DNA of 64,000 nt from Opeltia flavorubescens (Eukaryota; Ascomycota; Lecanoromycetes; Teloschistales; Teloschistaceae). The translations under genes were made by a program, and so were the position numbers. Numbering within the stretch: the first letter of the stretch is position 1; each line of letters opens with the position of its first letter. The notes below the pieces were generated by a model that was not told the DNA's origin, did not search any database, and saw only the letters and a list, made by a program, of their open reading frames with translations. The DNA is taken from positions 248,001-312,000 of the forward strand of contig KE546980.1 of NCBI GenBank assembly GCA_000442125.1. Direction: 5' to 3'. Of the stretch, positions 1-12,063 are shown one piece after another.

Positions 1-263
1 AGGGAACGCGGGACGGAATAGACGTTGGGAGGAAATGCCTGACATAGTGTAATGGTCATTGCTGACACTAGGATGAGCGGAAAGAAGTCATTTGGGAGAA
101 GCATCTACGATATAGGGGTTAAATGATTGAGTATTTGCCGTTATTGATCATGGTCGAGCTCCAAACAAGATCCAATGCCACCTCTAGTTATTGGCCATGA
201 AGAATACCATCCACAGAACTCCCCTAACCGAGCCAATGCCAATGGGTATCACATGCATATCCA

Positions 264-1162
264 TCAATAATAATCCCCACCATCCGCCTCCCCGCCATCA
301 AGGTCGTCGCCTAGATCATCACCACCATCATCAAAGTATTGTTCGGCATTATAATCCCCCCCGTCCTCGTCGTCTTCGTCAAAATCATCATCCTTAGGCT
401 CATCCATAGCTTCTTCATCCGGATCTCGTTCCACCGTCAGGCCCTCCTCTTCGTCACCTGATGCTTCTGCTGCTGTTGTCTCCGGAACGGCTTTCCTCTT
501 CGTGGTGTTTGGAACTTTCTTACGGACTCCGTTGATAGAAGGCAAGCGAGTGCTGGAGGACGGTTTGTGGTTCTTTGGGTCGAGGGTGGACCAGAGTTCT
601 TTGGGGAAGTATTTGAGTACTTAAAGGCAAAAAAAGAAATTAGCTTAACTTTCGCCCATTTTCCCGGGGAAAAAATAAGGAAACGGAGGGCATACTATAT
701 GGTCTCGCACTCAGCTTTGGCAACCGCCGCCGCTTCTTCATATATTTCTGGCTATACCTTGGCATGCCCTCAAAGGGATCGAATGTCGCCGCCGAAGAAT
801 TGAGACTCCGCTTCTCGATCCGTGCATCGCTGCCAACCTTGGTGTAAAAGGGCCCTTCATGTATGCGGGTACGGAACGAAAAGAAGGCGGCGACTTGGGC
901 TTTCTCGGCATTGCTCAATGGAGCTGGGAGAGTAGGTCTGTAGCTCTAGTGAAGGGAGAATAAGCATTAGTGGAGAAGAGTTTGGGAGGATGAGAGGAGT
1001 TTGCATACTTACTGGGAAGAGTGGTGTGGGGGTAGGTCTGTCGAGATCGATATCTGCATCAAAGGGCACGACCTTCCCAGCAATCTTGTAGCCGCCTTCT
1101 ACGCGGCCCGCTACTTTTCGCCGGGCTTTAGGTTTCGATTGAGCGGGTGGAGAACTGGCCAT
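264..1162 (-). CDS. RPC31: RNA polymerase III subunit RPC31 (C31/RPC7-like)
   Basis: Subunit of the nuclear RNA polymerase III complex that transcribes tRNA and 5S genes; C31 sits in the initiation subcomplex. I read three exons, 1162..1013, 945..696 and 619..264, with consensus GT..AG introns, giving about 251 residues. The centre carries the family signature NAEKAQVAAF, then FDPFEGMPRYSQKYMKKRR, then RPYILKYFPKELWSTLDP, which reads through only when the second intron is removed. The C-terminal third is an extreme Asp/Glu/Gly tail ending GGDYY, the hallmark acidic tail of C31. Splicing phases close exactly (756 nt). The assignment rests on motif order and the acidic tail. Confidence 0.9.
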
Positions 1163-1610
1163 GATATCGAGTATGCTGAGACGTGCTCTGTGTCTCTGTG
1201 TGTAAGATTATTGCTAGCTCTAATCTAAACGCGCTAACCCTAAATTGCCAAGGTAGGTCTCGACTTCCGTCTTCGAAACTCGAAGTGGGCAACTTTGCAC
1301 AGAGACATCATCCGAAGGAACCCTCAGACAGATACTGTATCACATGAGATAATTAGTCAATTTTCTCAGAAACTACCTATGGTAGTTAACGGCGTCATGC
1401 TGAGCCTGGCAATAGCCCATGCTCGGTGGCGCATCTTCGATCTCCCTTCGAGCTCTTTGGCCCCCACGGCGTCCAGCCATAGTCGAGATCCTGGCCTCCG
1501 TGATAGCCGATTTCTAAGGTGAAGAATGTGAAGGCTCTCGAATAACATGCAATGTTCATGCATCTTGACCAGCCGCGGCACAGGACGAGGGCTCCAAAGC
1601 TTTCATCCCA
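1163..1610. other. Divergent intergenic region between RPC31 and the NLR-like gene
   Basis: About 450 bases between two divergently transcribed genes. It should hold both promoters and 5' leaders. I see no coding exon that I can support and no recognisable RNA gene. Confidence 0.4.
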
Positions 1611-4600
1611 ATGGCACACCGGCAAGATACCGTTGTCCTGTAGGGTCTCTCATATTGCTCGTATCAGGATATGATAAGCTGATGTGGGTATTGCAGTGAG
1701 TTGGAGAATAGATGCGGCGGTATAGTTCAAGCCTTCTTTGAGACCTTGTCGCCAAATGAAAAAGAGCTATTCAAGGCCACAAGGCTTGCAGAGCAGTTGC
1801 TGGATGAAGTCGAGCTCGCCGATAGAATACATCAGGACAGGAGCATCAGCAGGAAAGTGTCTCAAACCATGAAGCCGTTTCTAGACGGTATCGATCAGTA
1901 TGGCAAAGCTCTCGATGTCCTCTCGAATTCTGGCTCCTTATTCCTCTGCCCCATATGGGGAAGTATTCGTATTGTCCTCCATGTGAGTAGCCAGATCACT
2001 GAGCACGAGTTTTAAACTGATCGACAGACTGATAGGTAGCGACGGAGCTCCGGGAGCATTTCGAAAAGATCAGCTCGATGTTGCAGCAGATTGGCCTCCA
2101 CCTCAACAGCCTTCGACGCTTTCCTCATCTATATCCCAACAATGATCGCTTAGCACCTGCCATGGTCGACGTCTATCGTACCATCTTCCGATTCTGCACG
2201 GAGGCCCGCGATGTTTTCAAGAAAGTGAGCGCGAAAAAGATCGGCCAAAGGGGTAGGTGTGACCACAACAACCCGAAGCGAACTTCTGCTTATGTCGGTT
2301 CTAGCAAATCATATGATTGGCTTCCAGAGCGGGATCAAAATCCTCTGGAAACCATTCAAAGCTCAATTCGGCGATCTTCAAGTCGAATTATCGATGGCAA
2401 TGGACAACGTTTCGAAGGAAGTCGAAATAGCCGAGAAGGAAGAAGCTCAAGCTGAACGGATTCGCGCCGAAAATGAAAGACGACTTCAAGCTACGAGATG
2501 GGGTGATAGCGAACAAACACATCGAAGGCTAGAATTGTTCCTCGATGATCAAGGTCTTCGAGACGTCAATAATTGGCTTGATCCTGTCAACTCCGAGGTA
2601 AATCACCAAGCGGCGGTCAAAGTTCGACATAAGGGAACAGGCAGCTGGTTTCTTAACGGTAGCGCCTTTCAGGACTGGCTGAACACTAACAACTCATTTC
2701 TCTGGCTTCATGCTATTCCAGGGGCCGGCAAAACGATCCTGGTTTCCAGCGCCATTGAGCTACTTAAAGAGCGTGTAAAGGGTACGAATATTGGCCTTGC
2801 CTACTACTACTGCGATTACAAAATCCCAGAGACGCAAGAACCATCGAGACTGCTATGCACGCTACTTGCTCAAGTCGCACGACAACACCGGTCTATATCC
2901 CAGAAGCTGCAACTTTTTATTGAAAGGCGCTCTCACGAACATCTTGGCTCAATCTTGACCCATGATGAGTTGCAGTACAACTTTGCATCTTTCTTAGAGG
3001 GTAGCTTTTCACAAATTATTCTTGTCGTCGACGCAATTGATGAGTCCAGCCAGCGAAGCTGCATGATGAGTGACTTGAAGTCGATCTTGTTGGAGTGTCC
3101 TTTTGTCAAGGTATTAGTGAGTAGTCGGGAGGAATTCGATATCACGAAAGCATTCAAGTCGTTCCCCTGACTCAGGATAAGTCAGAGCGATGTTGCGGGT
3201 GACATTGAATCTTTCGTTAAAGCCGAGATAGCAGCCCAGATTCGAAATGAGGAATTGTCAATCAGGAGACCTGAAGTGCAACAGACCGTTTGCGATAAGC
3301 TTGTGAGCAAATCCGAAGGTATGTTTCAATGGGTCAAATGCCAGATTCAAGTTCTTTGCAGTCTAGGCACGGATAAAGCAATCCTGAAAGCACTTGAGCA
3401 AATGCCCAAGGATCTTGCAGGTACCTACACGCGCATCTTGCAGCGATTGGAACGTGACGGCGAGAATCTTAAGCGGTATCAGAAGTTGCTTCGCTGGCTA
3501 GTGAGGAGCAATCGGAGCCTGACCTTGGACGAGTTAGCAGAATGTATTGGTATCGACCTCGACGAAGATAATGAATCGATGGATTTTGACTCGGTTGAAA
3601 CTTACCCAAGGAATCTTCTCAAACGTTGTGGCAGCTTACTTACAGTTTCTGACGATGGCCGGGTTTCATTGGCTCATTATACAATCAAAGAATTTCTCAC
3701 CTCAGAATCAGCCCGAACGAATCTAAAAACTTTTTACGTTGGCAAGGAGGACGTCGAAGCCGAATTGGCGCAAACTTGTCTGACGTACTTGTGCTATAGC
3801 GATTTTACCGCTGGCGTTGTTGCGGAGAAGGACACCCTTCTAGATACACTGGACAAGTACAAGTTCCTCGAATATGCCTCGAAGAATTGGGGAATGCACA
3901 CTCAAAACGCTAGTGGAATGGAGGCGAATCTAGTGGATATAGTTACATTTTTCTTGAAGTCATCATCCGAGGGTCGCGGCAATTTTGACTTCTGGCTCCA
4001 GCTCTGTCAGTTCCTCAAGACTTCTCGACACTTCGACATGTCGACGCTCAAACCAAGCTTTTTCGCGGCTTCGTATGGACTGTCACAAACACTGGGGAAC
4101 TTACTGGAGGACGAGGACGAAAGTGATTTTTTGAATTGGTCCGGAACCGAAAATGACCCGATAAGAGAAGCTGCTACTCATGGTCATGCTGATGTAGTGG
4201 GAATCCTGCTAGAACATTACAACGTATCCGATGAAGGTAGGTTGGCACAGTATCTTTATGCCGCCTGCTCTTACGGTCATGTGTCTTGTGTCCAAACCTT
4301 TTTGGACAAAGGTGCTAGTCCTAACACTGTTGGCGGCAGACGAGGCACTGGCCTTCAAGTAGCTGTTCTGGAGGGCCACAAAGATGTTGTACGACTCTTG
4401 CTGGCGCGGGGCGTGAATTTGGAAATTGTTAACGCAAAGTTTGGTACCCCTCTCAGTGCTGCAGCCGAAATGGGCCATGAACGAATATTCCAGATGCTGT
4501 TGAATGCTGGCGCTTCTATTCATGGAAAAGGAGGCTGGTACGCTTATCCTTTGATATCTGCCATCATTGGACAGAATGATACGATAATCCAGATTCTCCT

Positions 4601-7600
4601 GAACAAAGGGGTAGACGTCAATCTGGTTGGCGGGCATCGAGTCTGTGCCCTGATGGCAGCTGCTGCGCTCGGAAATATATCATTGGTACAGAAGCTTATC
4701 GACATAGGTGCCAGAGTAAATGATGAGAACGACAAGCAGCCAGATGCTTTATATTCGGCTTGCGCTAAGGGCCACCTTAATGTCGTTGAGCTCCTCCTTA
4801 AGCACGATGCCGACGCCAACGGCAAGGGGGGGAAACATCGTAATGCATTGAATGCAGCTAGCAGTGGAGGCTTCCTTCACATAGTCGAAGTTCTTTTGAG
4901 TGCTTCAGCCGATCCGGCGGCTTTCGATCCTAATCGCGGTAACGCACTGCAAGCTGCTGCTCGATCAGGTCATGTGGATATCGTGCGGAAGCTTGCAGAG
5001 AATGGGTGTGACGTGAACGTTAAAGGGGGCATCCGTGGTACCGCTTTGGTAGGTGCGGCTTCTGCAGGCCAAGCACGAACAGCAGAGGTATTGATTGAAC
5101 TGGGTGTGCTCGGAGGAGCTAATCAAGAGACTGCCGACGCACTCGTTGCAGTAACTGCCAAACAGCATAGGAATGTCATTAAGGTACTTGTGTCTGTAGG
5201 GGCGAATCTAAATGCTGCCGGCATATTCCAAATGTTTGCATGGCTGCCCTTGCAGCAAGCGGCAATTCAGAACGACATAGAAATGGTGTCAACTTTGCTT
5301 GAGCTGGGCGCAGATCCCAATGCCATAGGAGGATTCCTTGGAACGGCGCTTCTGGCCGCAACTCAAGCTACCAAGATCGATTGTCACATCTTAGAATCGC
5401 TTATCGCTGCAGGAGCAGATGTTAATCAGCTGGTTCCACCGGAGCAGAGGTCGAAGCATCCAGAGGGCTGGTATGGAGAGTCGACACCGCTATCGGCAGC
5501 TGCGCGTGCTGGACAGCGTGATGCTGTCCGACTGCTATTGAGTCACGCTGCGGACCCCGAAATGCAATGTGGGGATTATGGATCCGCAATCCAGAAAGCA
5601 GCTTATCGAAGTGACACGGAGATATTGGAGATGCTGATAGCACATGGCGCCAACGTCAATCTTGATGCAGAACCATGTTACCTCGAGGGCGACGATAGAA
5701 TCATTACACCACTTCAAGGCGCCTCAGCCTTCGCCGGAGAAGCGACTGTTCGACTTCTAATAGCCAGTGGCGCGAAACTTTCTATCGAGCGGGAAGACTC
5801 AAGCTTCAAATCGGCCCTACATGCTGCATCGTTTTATGGCAATACGGAAAATGTCAAGGTTATATTAGAGTTGGGTGGCGACGTAAACCTAAGAGGCGGT
5901 TACTTTGGAACATCGCTGCAGGCTGCCGCCATTAAAGGACATTTGGATGTAATGGCTGTACTACTCGACGCTGGAGCTATCATCGACGAACAGAACGTTG
6001 GCTGTCACGGCAGTGCCTTGGTTGCTGCCATCGTAAATTTAAAGCACGAAGCTGTGAGACTGCTCCTTGACAGAGGCGTAGATCCAGCCCTCAGAACAGG
6101 TTCGAAGTTTCAATATCCAATTATCGCAGCTGCTTGTATCTGGGGTAACGGGGACGAAGTCCAGCTTCTCATCGATGCAGGTGCAGATGTCAATGCTTGC
6201 GGTGGGATAAACCATACAGCGCTTCAAGCTGCTACGGTCAATGGGAATGACAGGACCATTGGAATTCTTTTGAATGCTGGTGCTGATATCAACGCTATGG
6301 GTGGTAGGTATGGCAACGCTCTCTCAATTGCCTATCGACAGGGATACTATCTCTGCACAGCTTTGCTGTGGGAAAGGGGAGTGTCGAATGAATAAACTGA
6401 GGGGAGGTATTTGGGGCACACCTCTTGGAAGCGCATTATTTGGATCCGCTCAAACCCTCATAACGTGAGTTTTTTTTGAATCCGTCAAAGCATGATATCC
6501 AAATCGAAACATTACTACCCTGGTGGCTGACAATCTTAGGTCTCTTATCAAAGAGCATCATGCTGATCCAAATGAGTATATAAATCAGTTTCATGGAACT
6601 CCTCTGTATTTCTGTATATCGCGCGATCGAAGTGACAAAGCTTATTTTATTGATCTGTTCCTAGAATACGGTGCTGATATCAATGGCATTGGCCCTGCAG
6701 GCCTCGGTGGTCATTACGGAACACCACTAAATGTAGCAACAGTGATGGGCCAGGTCGAGATCATGCAGAAGCTCTTAGAGAAAGGGGCCGATCCGACATT
6801 ACGGGCAAATAAACAGGGATGGACATCACTCCAACTCGCATGTCTAGCGAACAAGCCGGAAGCTTTCAAAGTGCTTTTGGACCATGCTCCTGACGTCAAT
6901 GCTCATGGCCGTTACGGCACACCTCTCCAAGGCGCGGCTTATTCTGGAGCAAAACCGATGGTCAGAGAATTACTTCTTCGAGGTGTCGATATCAAAGTTT
7001 ATGGCCAAGGTCGTTATGGGCACAGCCTTCAATCCGCGGCTATCCGAGCTCGGGAAGATGTGGTCCGCTTTCTAATCAAACGTGGTGCCGATTGCCGTGT
7101 TAGAGGAGGTAGATTCGGTACCATTCTTCAGGCGGCAAGTGTCCGATGCTCGAAAGCATTGGTCGACTTCCTCATCCGCAAAGGAGCAAATGTCGATGGA
7201 CGAGGTGGTCGATACAAGACAGCATTGCAAGCAGCCTGTGCTGCAGGGAACAAAGCCGTCGTTCTGACGCTCCTCGAGCATAAAGCGAATGTCAATATTA
7301 ATGGCGGGCGCTACGGCTCGGCATTGCAAGCTGCCTGTGCTTTTGGTGACCTGACGGTCGTAAAAATGCTGGTGCAGCATGGTGCGGACGTCAACTTTCA
7401 GGGTGGTTTTTACGGCTCTGCTGTTGATGCGGCCGCACTCAATAATCGCGTCAGCATCCTGCGGTATCTCTTGAATGAAGCTGGTGTTCCACCAACAGCA
7501 GCTTCTCGTCGGCATAATCATGCCAATGTCAAGATGCTCAACGAGGCCGACAAGAAGATACAAAGCGCTCGAGAACAGCAATGTCCTCCACAAAGGACAA

Positions 7601-7923
7601 CAGCTCCGGCTCGGAACCATCGGGCGAACGGCAAACAAGATGCGCAACTAGATGACGATGTTCCTATGAACATCGATTCCATCCCTCAATGGGAACAAAT
7701 CACTGCCTTGCCCACGGGCTTAAAGGCGGACACACGGGACCTTTCATTAAACTCGACCACATCGTCATTTATGTTGCCGCTGGGAAAGAAAGCCAGAAAA
7801 AGGCTTGCTCGTAAAAAAAGAGTCAAGAATGAGCTTATCATTAAGGAAAAACTCGAAGAGGATTGTCCGATCGAGGAATTAATTGATGGAGATATGACGC
7901 TTGGTTGGTTGCAACTGGATTGA
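1611..7923 (+). pseudogene. NACHT/ankyrin-repeat NLR-like (STAND) gene with an interrupted reading frame
   Basis: Host gene of the fungal STAND/NLR-like class, usually linked to non-self recognition or heterokaryon incompatibility. Exons I can support: 1611..1639 (inferred, starts MAHRQDTVV), 1697..1982, 2036..2252, 2305..about 6464, and 6540..7923. The N-terminal part (to about 2450) resembles the helical domain found before fungal NACHTs (I recall it as DUF7708). A NACHT follows, with Walker A IPGAGKT near 2718-2735, Walker B IILVVDAID near 3015-3045 and the VSSREE sensor motif near 3117-3135. A winged-helix-like part comes next, then roughly two dozen ankyrin repeats, and a basic C-terminus. 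Two lesions interrupt the frame: an in-frame TGA at 3168-3170, directly after the sensor motif, and a one-base frame change near 6380-6400, within the repeats. Either could be a true mutation or a sequencing error. The upstream short exon is chosen because its phase matches, but this is not proven. Confidence 0.8.
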
Positions 7924-8259
7924 ATGTTGAGGGTAGAGAGACGATTTGCACAAGCTGGTATCTGGATTGAATGAGAGATATGAAGAGTTATGTCATATGT
8001 ACGATCTTTTCTCTTAGGTATTCTAGTGTTATCGTTATATACCCCCCAGCGAAGGCGTTAGGAAGTGGAGATACTTGAAGTTTTGATAGTGTTGGATTTC
8101 TGAACGGGGCATATATAATGACTTGCCATTGTGAGGTACGCTTTTGATATAAATATAAGTTTATTCACAATCTACAATTTCCTGTCTCTTCGAAAAGTTC
8201 TTACATGCACCATTTTCTAGTTTCCTCTCTACACTACATCGAAACTACAAAACACCCCC
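7924..8259. other. Convergent 3' intergenic region
   Basis: Short A/T-leaning stretch between the 3' ends of the NLR-like gene and the GH128 gene. It probably holds both polyadenylation regions. No gene seen. Confidence 0.4.
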
Positions 8260-9360
8260 TTACCCAGCAAAAGTCTTCCCCAGATCATTCGGCTGCCCAC
8301 CCGTCGTCAAAATCCCATCCGCAACCATAAAATACGCATAATGCGAAACCTTAGTATTCCCATCCAACGTCGGCAGCACCGATTCCAAGAATTGCTTCTG
8401 CCCGTCCGTGTCGCCGTACCGTTGGAATTCGGGGATCCAGACGTCGCGGCCTCGGGCTGTGGAGACGAGGTCGTCGACGTAGGCGTTGAAGGAGGAGATG
8501 TCGTCTTGGACGCTGCAGGTGCCGCCTGGGCAGCCGTACCAGTGGCCGGAGACGAAATCACTGTGATCAGGGGGTGTGTTAGTGAAACTTATCATGGGAA
8601 GTGTAGTTGCATCTCTTTTCCCAGAGACGGACAGAGGAGGAACTCACGCTTGACAAGTCGTCTCATCATCACACTGATCCAAAAACTGCCTTAACCACCC
8701 CGTCCCCATCGGTATCCCCACCTCATTCGTCCCAGACCCACTAGTCACAGACGGAGCCCCTATCTTTACACCCTCTGTCCGTTTGGGGAACATCAAACTT
8801 TTAAACTTGGACACGGCGGTATCAACGTCCATGTTTGCCTGCTTGACGATATCCGGTTCGTTGAAGGACATGAGATATTTATGCCCCGCGGCGTTTTGAT
8901 CCCAGTTGTTGCTGTGAGGGGATTCGTCGGACCAGAGTGTGGGGACGAACAGGAATTGCGATGAGGGGTCTAGGGGGGCGGAGTCCCAGTCGTGGGACCA
9001 GGTGATGCCGGTGTTGGAGAAGGAGGATAGGGATGGGGAGGAGGAGTTGTATGCTAGACCGCGCTTGCCGCCTCCTGTGCCGGTGGAGGAGGAGGTGGAA
9101 GTCGAGGAAGCAATTGGTGCTTCGTCGGCGGTGGTTGTGGGAATGGGGTTGCTGGGTAAGGTGGTTGGGTTGCTTCCTTCGCTTAGGATTTGGGTTACTG
9201 TCGGTTGCGGTACTACTGTGGGAGCATTGGTAGCTATCTGCACGACAGTGCTGGTATCGTGACGGTGACGGTTGCCCCGTTGAGGGTGGGGACTGGCGGC
9301 GATTAAGCTGGGAAGAAGAGAGAGCAGAAAGAGCGAAAGTATTCGGTAATTGCGAGACAT
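8260..9360 (-). CDS. Secreted GH128 family glycoside hydrolase (Asl1-like beta-1,3-glucanase)
   Basis: Predicted extracellular enzyme acting on beta-1,3-glucan of the cell wall. There are two exons, 9360..8648 and 8560..8260, giving 337 residues. The first 22 residues form a signal peptide (basic start, Leu-rich core, ending LIAAS). A Ser/Thr/Pro-rich linker spans about residues 35-98. The catalytic (Glyco_hydro_cc) domain begins at KRGLAYN. Visible catalytic residues are Glu168 in SFNEPD (acid/base) and Glu282 in WIPEFQ (nucleophile); both are typical of GH128. HWYGCPGGTC, near residue 244, is also conserved, and the protein ends shortly after YFMVADG. The long low-complexity linker suggests O-glycosylation and attachment near the wall. 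Family assignment is strong; exact substrate is inferred. Confidence 0.9.
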
Positions 9361-10687
9361 GCTGGAAAAGCTCTCTTCGCTGGCAAAGACAGAATCCTGG
9401 TCGTAATTGGTATACGCGAAAAAAGAATGGAGAGTTGGACGCAGGCCAGCCTACGGAGGAGCGAAATACTTTGACACAAAGGTGGGAAAAGAAGGAGAAC
9501 GAGGAAATAACTAGAGACAACGAAAACAAGAGAAAGAAATAGACATCCTGACAGCGCGACCTGATTTGATCAAACACTAAAGCTGCGGCGTGTAGGAGCT
9601 ACAGTATCGGATGATCGCCAACTATGACCTCAGATGCTCGGACAAAGCTCATTGTAAGAAGACCAGGGATAGCTAACTGAGGACTAAGGGTCCCAATTTG
9701 AGGCGTGAAGGACCACCAACATCGTCAAGACGTTTCGTATCCATATTGTCCTGTCGAAACGATATTGGCAACAGTAGCAGAGTACCAGTAAAGCCACCCC
9801 AGTCGGAGCTTTCGCAGCTTTATGCAGCTCATGAATGCTCAAACCAAGAGACAAACGTACTCAAGCTCATGTCAACGAGTGAGTTTTGACACGTGCTGAA
9901 AACAGCGTCATCGCTAATTTCATAAGACGAAGATGAAGAAACAACTCTCCAACATCTGCGCCGTGCAAAGTGAAACATCTCGAGACCGGCGAGGCCAACA
10001 AGCCGAGAGTAGTGCTATCTTATCGCCACGTGATCGCAATGCGTCATAAGGCTCGAAGAAGGCCATAAGCCGTAAAAACACCAACCTTCATGCTAGAAGC
10101 CAGACAAAGCAAAGCGAGTTTTTTCGTTCGTAACTTCCAGCGATAACGTTGTACTTGACAGGGCACCGAATCCATTGGGCAAAGATCTCAAAACAGGCCG
10201 CTCTTGCACCTGGCTACAAAGACGGGTTCTGAGACGGGTCGATCGTCGGCTGCGGTACTGTTTTATCTCTCATGTACGCTGTTGTTGAGTCCTGTAAATT
10301 CACGCTGGATCATTGCCATGGCGTGGGGATAGCAGTGTCGGTAGAATCTGTATTTCGTTTTCAGGTAAATCTCTGTGTCGGAGACTTCTCGGATACTTTT
10401 CTTCTCGTCTGTCAGATATGTCTTGGCACTGGTTAGCTAGTCATAGTAGACAAGAAATATTCCGAATGTGCTTGGAGACATTTCCAGTACTCAAAGACGA
10501 CCGTGTTGTCGCCGTAGAATCCTCCGGAAACATTGTCGTTGGCGAAATAGCGGATGAGAAAAAGTCATATATAGCCTGGACCCATCACGAATAGTTTTCA
10601 TATTTCTCATACTTCTTCCAATTTGACCACTGATCTCGGCAGACATCGAAACATTGCTAGCTGGTACCTTCTATTGCCATTGTCATT
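9361..10687. other. Intergenic region, divergent promoters of GH128 and methyltransferase genes
   Basis: About 1.3 kb with no gene I can support. An ORF at 10313..10594 on the plus strand ends in a plausible protein-like segment (ETFPVLKDDRVVAVESS), faintly like an NTF2/SnoaL fold strand pair, but it has no convincing start or exon partners. The rest is presumably promoter sequence. Confidence 0.35.
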
Positions 10688-11629
10688 ATGTCTACACAGC
10701 CTTCCACTCTTGGTGACAGGAATCAAGCGTTCTTCGAGTCAGTATATCAGAAATGAGAAAACGAAGACCGTGCTTCTGACACATCTCCATCCACAGCTCT
10801 TTGGCGTTATCGGCTAACCGCCCACCATGGATGAATGATCTTGTTAGCCAAATACAGACAGAGATCGTTGCCCGACTCGACTGGATTGGCATACCCCATC
10901 AAGCCTCAGACAGTATCCGCTTGCTGGATTACGCATGCGGCTCTGGAGATTTGTCGCGAGTAGGTGGTCTAATTAGAAAGCACTAGCCACTTAATCGAAG
11001 CTTATGCTGGTCAGACCCTCTTTCCATACGTGAATGAAGCAAAGGGCATTGATATTTCCTCCGCGATGGTCAAAGCATACAACGATCAAGCTCGCGCTGC
11101 TGATATCCCGGAACAGAAGATGTGCGCTGTTCAAGGAGACATACTGGCCCCTACGGAGGAATCTGAAGCTGAAAGTCGCCTTGCCGGTTCAGAGTGGCAA
11201 GGTTTCGACATTGCGGTCATGTCAATGGCACTACACCATGTAGCGCCGCCCGAAGATGCCATTGTAAAACTAATCGAAAGACTCAAGGAAGGAGGCGTCT
11301 TGGCCATTGTTGACTGGGACTTAGCGTCCATCGTCTCCCATGAAGCACATCCCAAATTTGGTCCCGGTGATCATGGTAGCCATTCACATCATCATGCGCA
11401 TCACGGAGGAAGGATGGCCGGACATATGCATAACGTGGCGCCTGGCTCGGAGCACACAATCACCCGAGCTGGTTTTGGTAAAGAGGAAATGGAGAAGATG
11501 TTCGCAGATGCTGGATGTGAGGATGTGGGTTTCGTAGAATTCAATGATGGAACCAGGTTGGGCGATGGCGAGCAGGCCGTTATGCAGAGACTGTTCGTAG
11601 CTAAAGGAAAGAAGAGGGGCATGAAGTAG
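10688..11629 (+). CDS. SAM-dependent class I methyltransferase with a His-rich loop
   Basis: Methyltransferase of the UbiE/COQ5-like fold; substrate unknown. The SAM-binding motif I is LLDYACGSGDLSR, followed by an acidic strand end GIDISSAMV. The post-motif core is FDIAVMSMALHHV and GGVLAIVDWD. One intron is clear: donor after 10959 and acceptor before 11015, joining DLSR to TLFPYVNEAKGID in frame. The 5' end is less certain. An ATG at 10688 encodes MSTQPSTLGDRNQAFFES, which fits the family's N-terminus, but no consensus intron joins it in phase to the next coding segment (about 10796 on). A missed signal, a one-base error or a later start (for example 10831) are all possible. A segment near 11340-11440 is strikingly His-rich (HGSHSHHHAHHGG), unusual for the fold and possibly metal-binding. 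Confidence 0.78.
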
Positions 11630-12063
11630 AGAAGCTGGGAGATTCTATTAGTGTTCAACTCACATAGGTCAAACGGTTAAACCACGACTGGAGCTCTTGA
11701 TGGGGAAACTTTTACCGCGTCGGCTAGAGCTGCCGCTTCATGAATCATCCTTTCCACGGTGTAAAGAAAAACAAAAGCCGACTTTAATTGCAAGCTGTGG
11801 TACTTCGAGCGTAGCATTCCAACAAACATGCAAGGTCCATCTTATCGCTCGTGCCCATCGCATTAAGCATTGCTGCCTAGATATATACAAACTGGTACTT
11901 TCAAAACAAAGTCTTCGTTCAGCAATGCTTCAAAGATTAGTGTTGCGAGGACCGTCTGGCGATGAATGCATTGACGCCGGCTTCTTATCTTTCTGTCTGG
12001 ACATTCGTCAGACCCGAAATATAAGCTACTTACTGCTGATAGGATTAGTTCATTAATATTACA
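11630..12063. other. Convergent 3' intergenic region
   Basis: Between the 3' ends of the methyltransferase and SAT4-like genes. An ORF of 119 codons at 11697..12056 has no recognisable feature, and I treat it as chance. Nothing else seen. Confidence 0.35.

Noticed and set aside
3117-3175. A GTGAGT...CTGACTCAG pair that could splice out the in-frame stop of the NLR-like gene
   Set aside because: Removing these 59 bases shifts the frame and deletes the conserved VSSREE motif, so it is not an intron.
10313-10594. A 93-codon ORF ending in an NTF2/SnoaL-like looking segment
   Set aside because: The resemblance is too weak and no exon structure supports a gene.
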